From Bacillota bacterium (lineage in GTDB: Bacteria; Bacillota; Clostridia; Christensenellales; CAG-138), in NCBI GenBank assembly GCA_023409435.1, contig JAEYHP010000010.1:1-11678 (forward strand): 11,678 nucleotides of DNA, in the 5' to 3' direction. Below are positions 7,167 through 11,678 of the stretch, one piece after another (position 1 is the first letter of the stretch; each line of letters starts with the position of its first letter). The position numbers and the translations under genes were made by a program. The notes beneath the pieces were generated by a model, which was given only the letters and a program-made list of their open reading frames with translations, ran no database searches and was not told the origin of the DNA.

Positions 7167-8712
7167 TACCACGCTGCGCGATGGCGCGCAGGCGGAGGGC
7201 GTATCCTTCACGGTTTCCGACAAGCTGATGGTGGTGGAAACGCTCGACGCTTTCGGCGTGCAGTATATCGAGGCGGGCAACCCCGGTTCCAATCCCAAGG
7301 ATATGGAGTTCTTCGAGCAGGCGGCCTCTTTAAAGCTTCAGAACGCGAAGCTGGTGGCGTTCGGCAGCACGCGCCGCAAAGGTATCACGCCCGCAGAGGA
7401 TAAGAACGTGGTTTCGCTGCTGCAGGCCAATACTCCCTGCGTGTCCATATTCGGCAAGTCCTGGGACCTTCATGTAACGGAAATTCTGAAGGCCACGCTG
7501 GAAGAAAACCTTGCCTGCGTGGAGGATACGCTCCGTTTCTTTAAGGAAAAGGGTAAAGAGGTCATATTCGACGCCGAGCACTTTTTTGACGGATACCTCG
7601 CCAACCCCGAGTACGCGCTCGCGGTGCTCGCCGCGGCGCAGCAGGGCGGAGCGGACGTACTCTGCCTATGCGATACCAACGGCGGCATGCAGCCATTACA
7701 GCTCTACAAAACCGTAAAGCTCGTCTGTGAACGGTTCCCCAATATGCGCGTCGGCATCCACTGCCACAACGACGCGGGCTGCGCGGTGGCGAACTCTTTA
7801 CTTGCGGTAGAGGCGGGCTGCGTCCACGTGCAGGGCACATTCACCGGCATCGGGGAACGCTGCGGCAATGCGGATTTGAGCGTGATCATACCTGACCTGC
7901 AATTAAAGATCGGGTACGATTGCGTCAACGGCAATATGGAAAGCCTGACGAAGTCCTCCGCCCGCATCGCGGAAATCTCAAACATGGTGGTGCCCAACAA
8001 CAAGCCGTATGTCGGCGAAAGCGCGTTCGCGCACAAGGGCGGCATGCATATCGATGGGGTAGACAAGGTTTCCCATTCCTTTGAACATGTCAGCCCTGAA
8101 GCCGTGGGCAACCATAGAAGGTTCCTGCTTTCCGAGGTTTCCGGCAAAAAGGCGATCCTCCTTAAAATTAAGGATATCGCCCCCCACCTTACCAAGGACA
8201 GCCCGGAAACCGGCGCTATTCTGGAGCGGTTGAAAGAATTGGAGCACAAAGGCTATCAGTTCGAGGCCGCGGACGCCAGCTTTGAGCTGATGGTGCAGCG
8301 GGTGCTTCAAACATTCACGCCGCACTTTACGCTTTCCATGTACAAGACCAGCGGGGAATTCCCGCTTTCGGATGGCAATTTATCCTCCAACGCGATGGTC
8401 AAGATCATTGTGGGCGGCAGCGACGAAATTGCAGCCGCCATGGGCAACGGCCCGGTGCACGCGCTGGACCTTGCGTTACGCAAAGCGCTGTGCGTGTTCT
8501 ACCCCGTGCTTTCGGACGTGTACTTGGTGGACTACAAGGTGCGCGTGCTGGAAACCGGGCAGGCCACGGGCTCGCAGGTCCGTGTGTTAATTGAGAGCAC
8601 GGACGGCAAAAGCAAATGGACGACCGTGGGAGCCTCCACCGACATTATCGAAGCGAGCTTTGAAGCGCTGGTGGATTCCCTTGAGTACAAACTTTTTATG
8701 GAGAATATGTAG
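7144..8712 (+). CDS. cimA: (R)-citramalate synthase
   Basis: The 522 residues match the TIGR00977 family of citramalate synthases, related to LeuA: LDTTLRDGAQAEGVSFTVSDK at the N-terminus with GAQAEG in place of LeuA's GEQSPG, EAGNPGSNPKD, HCHNDAGCAVANS at 206-218, GIGERCGNADL, FAHKGGMHIDGV, and a C-terminal allosteric domain (about 400-515). The enzyme condenses pyruvate with acetyl-CoA to citramalate, which isopropylmalate isomerase and dehydrogenase convert to 2-oxobutyrate, the isoleucine precursor. In the family the C-terminal domain mediates isoleucine feedback. It begins inside leuA (23-base overlap) with GGGAG at 7133-7137, and lies directly before leuCDB, whose products it needs. The alternative, a second isopropylmalate or homocitrate synthase, is less likely given the GAQAEG motif and context. 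No threonine deaminase is in the window. Confidence 0.93.
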   Translation: MKKLEILDTTLRDGAQAEGVSFTVSDKLMVVETLDAFGVQYIEAGNPGSNPKDMEFFEQAASLKLQNAKLVAFGSTRRKGITPAEDKNVVSLLQANTPCVSIFGKSWDLHVTEILKATLEENLACVEDTLRFFKEKGKEVIFDAEHFFDGYLANPEYALAVLAAAQQGGADVLCLCDTNGGMQPLQLYKTVKLVCERFPNMRVGIHCHNDAGCAVANSLLAVEAGCVHVQGTFTGIGERCGNADLSVIIPDLQLKIGYDCVNGNMESLTKSSARIAEISNMVVPNNKPYVGESAFAHKGGMHIDGVDKVSHSFEHVSPEAVGNHRRFLLSEVSGKKAILLKIKDIAPHLTKDSPETGAILERLKELEHKGYQFEAADASFELMVQRVLQTFTPHFTLSMYKTSGEFPLSDGNLSSNAMVKIIVGGSDEIAAAMGNGPVHALDLALRKALCVFYPVLSDVYLVDYKVRVLETGQATGSQVRVLIESTDGKSKWTTVGASTDIIEASFEALVDSLEYKLFMENM

Positions 8713-8713
8713 T

Positions 8714-9967
8714 ATGGGAATGACGATGACACAAAAAATTCTCGCCGCGCACTGCGGCAGGAAACACGTTGCGGCGGGCGAGATCATTATGGCCGAACTC
8801 GACCTTGTGCTGGGCAACGACATCACCGCCCCCGTCGCAGTCGGCGAATTCAGCAAGGCGGGCAAGCAGGAAGTGTTCGACAAGAACAAGATCGCGCTTG
8901 TGATGGATCACTTCACGCCCAACAAGGACATCAAGGCGGCGGAGCAATGCAAGCGCGTGCGCGAGTTCGCGTGGGAAAAGGGCATTGTCCACTTCTACGA
9001 CGTCGGCGAAATGGGCGTGGAGCACGCGCTGCTGCCGGAAAAAGGTCTGGTTGTCCCGGGCGATCTTGTGATAGGCGCGGACAGCCACACCTGCACCTAC
9101 GGCGCTTTAGGCAGCTTCTCTACCGGCGTAGGCTCCACGGATATGGCGGCAGGCATGGCTACCGGCAAAGCCTGGCTCAAGGTACCTTCCGCGCTCAAGT
9201 TCAATCTGACCAGCAAGCTCAAGAAGTGGGTCGGCGGCAAAGACCTCATTCTGCACATCATCGGCATGATCGGCGTGGACGGCGCGCTCTATAAATCCAT
9301 GGAATTTACCGGCGAAGGTGTTCACTCCCTCTCCATGAGCGATCGGTTCTGCATTGCAAACATGGCGATCGAAGCGGGCGCGAAGAACGGCATATTCCCC
9401 GTGGATGAGGAAACGCTCGCTTATGTAAAAGCGCATGGCTCCAAAGAACCGCACGTATTCGAAGCCGACCCCGATGCGGAGTATGAGAAAGTTTATGAGA
9501 TCGATCTTTCCGCTATCGAGCAGACGGTCTCCTTCCCCCACCTGCCGGAAAACGCGCGCACATTCAAGGATATCCCGGAAGTGCGCATCGACCAGGCTGT
9601 GATCGGTTCCTGCACTAACGGCAGGCTAGAGGACCTTGTTGTTGCCGCCGAAGTGTTGAAGGGCAAGAAGGTCGCAAAGCATGTGCGCACCCTCATCATC
9701 CCGGCTACACAGCAAATTTACCTGGATGCCATGGAACTAGGCCTGTTAAAGATATTCATTGAGGCTGGTTGCGTCGTTTCCACGCCGACCTGCGGACCGT
9801 GCCTGGGCGGGCATATGGGCATACTCGCCAAAGGCGAGCGCTGCGTCGCCACCACCAACCGCAACTTTGTTGGCCGCATGGGGCACCCGGAAAGCGAAGT
9901 GTACCTGGCGAGCCCGGCGGTCGCCGCGGCTTCCGCAATCGCAGGCAAGCTCGCGCCGATGGCATAA
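8714..9967 (+). CDS. leuC: 3-isopropylmalate dehydratase, large subunit
   Basis: With LeuD it isomerises 2-isopropylmalate to 3-isopropylmalate, and probably citramalate to 3-methylmalate. The protein is 417 residues from ATG 8714, the size of the short archaeal/clostridial HacA-like form, not the ~465-residue enterobacterial form. The aconitase-type motifs are present: GADSHTCTYGALGSFSTGVGSTD, and the [4Fe-4S] ligands C300 (IGSCTNG), C360 and C363 (TCGPCLGGHMG). The C-terminus ends RNFVGRMGHPESEVYLASPAVAAASAIAG. In-frame ATGs exist at 8714, 8720 and 8726; I chose 8714 because GGAGA at 8700-8704 is suitably spaced and the start MGMTMTQKILAAH is the form I recall in relatives. The frame stays open upstream to 8591 but that part overlaps cimA and is not homologous. 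One base separates it from the cimA stop. Confidence 0.95.
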   Translation: MGMTMTQKILAAHCGRKHVAAGEIIMAELDLVLGNDITAPVAVGEFSKAGKQEVFDKNKIALVMDHFTPNKDIKAAEQCKRVREFAWEKGIVHFYDVGEMGVEHALLPEKGLVVPGDLVIGADSHTCTYGALGSFSTGVGSTDMAAGMATGKAWLKVPSALKFNLTSKLKKWVGGKDLILHIIGMIGVDGALYKSMEFTGEGVHSLSMSDRFCIANMAIEAGAKNGIFPVDEETLAYVKAHGSKEPHVFEADPDAEYEKVYEIDLSAIEQTVSFPHLPENARTFKDIPEVRIDQAVIGSCTNGRLEDLVVAAEVLKGKKVAKHVRTLIIPATQQIYLDAMELGLLKIFIEAGCVVSTPTCGPCLGGHMGILAKGERCVATTNRNFVGRMGHPESEVYLASPAVAAASAIAGKLAPMA

Positions 9968-9982
9968 AGAGAGGGAACAGCA

Positions 9983-10465
9983 ATGAAAATTCAAGGAAAA
10001 GTCATACGCTACCAGGACAATGTGGATACGGACGTCATCATTCCCGCGCGTTACCTCAATACAACGGACGCAAAGGAACTTGCCACCCACGCCATGGAGG
10101 ATCTTGACGCTACGTTCGTAAAGCGCGTGCAGAAGGGCGATATCATCGTGGCGGGCAATAACTTCGGCTGCGGCTCCTCGCGCGAGCACGCGCCGCTCGT
10201 CATAAAGGAAAGCGGAATCGCCTGCGTCGTCGCCAAAAGTTTCGCGCGTATCTTCTACCGCAATGCCATCAACATCGGTCTGCCCATCATCGAGTGTGAT
10301 ATGGAGATCGATGAGGCGGATACCATAGAGATCGATTTTGACAGCGGCACACTCAAAAATCTCACCAAGAATACGGAGGCTTCCTTCGCACCCTTCCCCC
10401 CGTTTTTGCAGAACATCATCTCCTCGGGCGGGCTATTGAATGCCATCAGCGGGGGCAAGCTATGA
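9983..10465 (+). CDS. leuD: 3-isopropylmalate dehydratase, small subunit
   Basis: The 160-residue swivel-domain subunit partners the preceding LeuC. It shows the N-terminal VDTDVIIPARYL segment, the substrate-binding loop NNFGCGSSREHAP (residues 59-71, with C63, S65, R67 and E68), and SFARIFYRNAINIGLP. Its short length, like that of LeuC, places the pair in the archaeal/clostridial type. In this type the loop between the second strand and helix sets substrate choice between isopropylmalate, citramalate and related acids; here the pair probably serves both the leucine and the citramalate routes, which I infer from cimA in the same operon. It starts 15 bases after leuC with a GAGGGA site at 9971-9976. 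Its stop overlaps the leuB start by 4 bases (ATGA). Confidence 0.95.
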   Translation: MKIQGKVIRYQDNVDTDVIIPARYLNTTDAKELATHAMEDLDATFVKRVQKGDIIVAGNNFGCGSSREHAPLVIKESGIACVVAKSFARIFYRNAINIGLPIIECDMEIDEADTIEIDFDSGTLKNLTKNTEASFAPFPPFLQNIISSGGLLNAISGGKL

Positions 10466-11529
10466 ACTATAACATCGCGGTCATCGCGGGCGACGGCATC
10501 GGGCCGGAAATCGTCAACTCCGCCATCGAGGTATTAAATAAGATCGGCGCGCGTTTCGGGCATGCGTTTTCCTTTACGCATGTGGCTGCGGGCGGAAACG
10601 CCATAGACAAATACGGCATTCCCCTTCCGCAGGAAACCGTGGATACTTGCCTAGCGAGCGACAGCGTGCTTTTGGGCGCGGTGGGTGGCCCCAAGTGGGA
10701 TACGCTGCCTGGGCATTTACGCCCGGAAAAGGCGCTTTTGGGGGTCAGAAAGGCGCTGGGGCTCTACGCCAACATCCGCCCCGCGCGACTGCTGCCTGAA
10801 CTCAAATCCGCCTGCCCGCTGCGCGAGACCGTAGCGGAGGCCGGGTTTGATATGGTGATCATCCGCGAGCTGACCGGCGGCATGTACTTTGGTGAGAACG
10901 GCAGGCGCAACGGCCCCTACGGCCCGGAAGCGTTCGATACCGAATGCTACAGCGAGATGGAAGTGGAGCGCATCGGCCGAATCGGTTTCGAGATGGCGCA
11001 AAAGCGCGGCAAAATGCTGATCAGCATCGATAAGGCGAACGTGCTCGAAAGCTCCCGCCTCTGGCGGGAGGTCATGCATCGGCTAAATGCAGACTACCCG
11101 GACGTGCAGCTTTCCGACATGCTGGTGGACAACGCCGCCATGCAGCTAGTCAAAAATCCTGCCCAGTTCGACGTGGTGGTGACCAGCAACATGTTCGGCG
11201 ATATCCTCTCTGACGAGGCCTCGCAGATCACGGGCTCCATTGGCCTTCTCCCCTCCGCCTCCTTAGGCGAAGGGAAACGTGGGCTGTACGAGCCCATCCA
11301 CGGCTCCGCGCCCGATATCGCGGGGACAGGCAAGGCGAACCCCATCGCCACCATACTTTCCGCCGCCATGATGCTGCGCTGGTCGTTTGATCTAGAAGAA
11401 GAGGCGACGTGCATCGAAAACGCCGTTTCCGCCGTACTCCAGGCGGGCTACCGCACAGCAGATATTGCAGCGGGCGGGCCTAGCGTTGGTTGCAGGGAAA
11501 TGACGGAGCGGATACTGGAGAAGATATAA
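10462..11529 (+). CDS. leuB: 3-isopropylmalate dehydrogenase
   Basis: It oxidatively decarboxylates 3-isopropylmalate to 2-ketoisocaproate, and probably 3-methylmalate to 2-oxobutyrate, with NAD+. The 355 residues are the normal length. Visible signatures are GDGIGPEIV near the N-terminus, the substrate arginines in YANIRPARLLPEL, the catalytic Y142 (GGMYFG) and K191 (IDKANVLESSRLWREV), the metal aspartates in MLVDNAAM and MFGDILSDEAS, and the cofactor segment HGSAPDIAGTGKANP, whose Asp is the usual mark of NAD+ rather than NADP+ use. It starts on an ATGA overlap with leuD and has GGGGG at 10451-10455, so it is translationally coupled. It is the last gene of the operon; no convincing terminator follows before the insertion sequence. 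Confidence 0.97.
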   Translation: MNYNIAVIAGDGIGPEIVNSAIEVLNKIGARFGHAFSFTHVAAGGNAIDKYGIPLPQETVDTCLASDSVLLGAVGGPKWDTLPGHLRPEKALLGVRKALGLYANIRPARLLPELKSACPLRETVAEAGFDMVIIRELTGGMYFGENGRRNGPYGPEAFDTECYSEMEVERIGRIGFEMAQKRGKMLISIDKANVLESSRLWREVMHRLNADYPDVQLSDMLVDNAAMQLVKNPAQFDVVVTSNMFGDILSDEASQITGSIGLLPSASLGEGKRGLYEPIHGSAPDIAGTGKANPIATILSAAMMLRWSFDLEEEATCIENAVSAVLQAGYRTADIAAGGPSVGCREMTERILEKI

Positions 11530-11585
11530 AACCTTTCCACACAGAAAGCGCCCCGTAATATGAACTGAACCCGTAAATACGGACA

Positions 11586-11615
11586 TTGAGAAAAAAGAGC
11601 CTCCTGTTGTAGGAT
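11586..11615 (+). promoter_or_regulatory. Candidate promoter of the insertion sequence transposase
   Basis: TTGAGA (11586-11591, 5 of 6 to the -35 consensus) and TAGGAT (11610-11615, 4 of 6 to the -10 consensus) are 18 bases apart. The predicted RNA start near 11622 falls in the 3' arm of the 11600-11630 hairpin, so its RNA would contain the ribosome binding site at 11625-11630 without the sequestering 5' arm. The elements are moderate matches and unproven. Confidence 0.45.
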
Positions 11616-11630
11616 AACTGCAGCAGGAGG
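11600..11630. promoter_or_regulatory. Hairpin sequestering the transposase ribosome binding site; possible minus-strand terminator
   Basis: 11600-11611 pairs with 11619-11630 over 12 pairs (seven perfect at the base, CCTCCTG/CAGGAGG, then two G-U among the next five) with a seven-base loop. The 3' arm contains AGGAGG (11625-11630), the ribosome binding site for the ATG at 11638. In RNA read from the operon the site would be closed. On the minus strand the same hairpin is followed after four bases by six T's (complement of 11592-11597, within an A run at 11591-11596), resembling a terminator for RNA coming from the right. Confidence 0.6.
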
Positions 11631-11637
11631 TATTTAT

Positions 11638-11678
11638 ATGAAGCGGAAATGGACAAACATGAGGGCTTTGGGAGAAAC
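11638..11678 (+). CDS. Start of a probable IS3-family OrfA transposase (3' truncated by window edge)
   Basis: An ATG at 11638, seven bases after a perfect AGGAGG (11625-11630), opens a frame reading MKRKWTNMRALGE before the window ends. Only 13 full codons are visible, too few for a domain call. The basic start with KRKWT, the inverted-repeat-like sequence about 75 bases upstream and the typical distance from the IS end make the helix-turn-helix protein OrfA of an IS3-family element the best guess. It may be expressed with OrfB through a frameshift, as in that family, but this cannot be seen here. Confidence 0.5.
   Translation, partial: MKRKWTNMRALGE

Larger units (their letters stand above)
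11561..11678 (+). mobile_element. Left end of a probable IS3-family insertion sequence (cut by window edge)
   Basis: From TG at 11561 the sequence TGAACTGAACCCG...GGACA (to about 11585) has the form of the terminal inverted repeat of many IS3-family elements, which start TG and contain a CCC block and a GGACA motif. Inside it CCGTA (11571-11575) and TACGG (11578-11582) form a small inverted repeat. About 50 bases later a strong ribosome binding site and an ATG begin an ORF that looks like an IS3 OrfA. It lies 31 bases after leuB. The right end, target duplication and transposase body are outside the window, so the family call rests on the terminal sequence and the first 13 codons. Confidence 0.6.

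Noticed and set aside
8591..8713. Extended N-terminus of leuC starting at 8591
   Set aside because: It overlaps cimA by over 100 bases, lacks a ribosome binding site and adds residues not seen in LeuC; ATG 8714 has a spaced GGAGA and the expected N-terminus.
11533..11548. CTTTC/GAAAG stem after leuB as the operon terminator
   Set aside because: A short AT-rich stem followed by a C-rich stretch rather than T's; it would not terminate.

Overview
The window carries one long, tightly packed plus-strand operon for branched-chain amino acid synthesis, ilvB-ilvN-ilvC-ilvD-leuA-cimA-leuC-leuD-leuB (708 to 11529). On its left is the tail of an unrelated gene of the DUF4130/TIGR03915 type, and on its right the first ~120 bases of what looks like an IS3-family insertion sequence. 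Strong AGGAGG-type ribosome binding sites, the clostridial form of LeuC/LeuD, a citramalate synthase of the TIGR00977 type and moderately GC-rich codon use suggest a Firmicute of the class Clostridia. I cannot name the genus.

Layout. Positions 1-297 hold the 3' end of the DUF4130-like gene. Positions 298-707 hold no large gene but contain the control region: an AT-rich stretch with a 14-bp palindrome (413-426), a good promoter (430-458), a short leader ORF (488-592) whose 34-residue product is packed with Ile, Leu and Val, and a perfect 10-bp terminator hairpin with seven T's (619-649). By hand I can draw a competing antiterminator (584-627) and a protector hairpin (565-592). This is the architecture of ribosome-dependent transcription attenuation. 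I see no T-box motif, which is the commoner control for such operons in Firmicutes.

The nine enzymes work as a set. IlvBN, IlvC and IlvD make the 2-keto acids for valine and isoleucine. LeuA, LeuCD and LeuB extend 2-ketoisovalerate to 2-ketoisocaproate for leucine. CimA condenses pyruvate with acetyl-CoA to citramalate, which LeuCD and LeuB can turn into 2-oxobutyrate, so isoleucine can be made without threonine deaminase. Neither ilvA nor the branched-chain aminotransferase ilvE is in the window. Spacings are 49 nt or less, with four overlaps or near-contacts (ilvC/ilvD 11 nt, leuA/cimA 23 nt, leuD/leuB 4 nt, cimA-leuC 1 nt gap), so translation is probably coupled.

The right edge is also interesting. 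The IS begins about 31 bp after leuB with no operon terminator before it. Its transposase ribosome binding site lies in the 3' arm of a hairpin that only read-through RNA would contain, while a candidate IS promoter would start RNA inside the hairpin and leave the site free.
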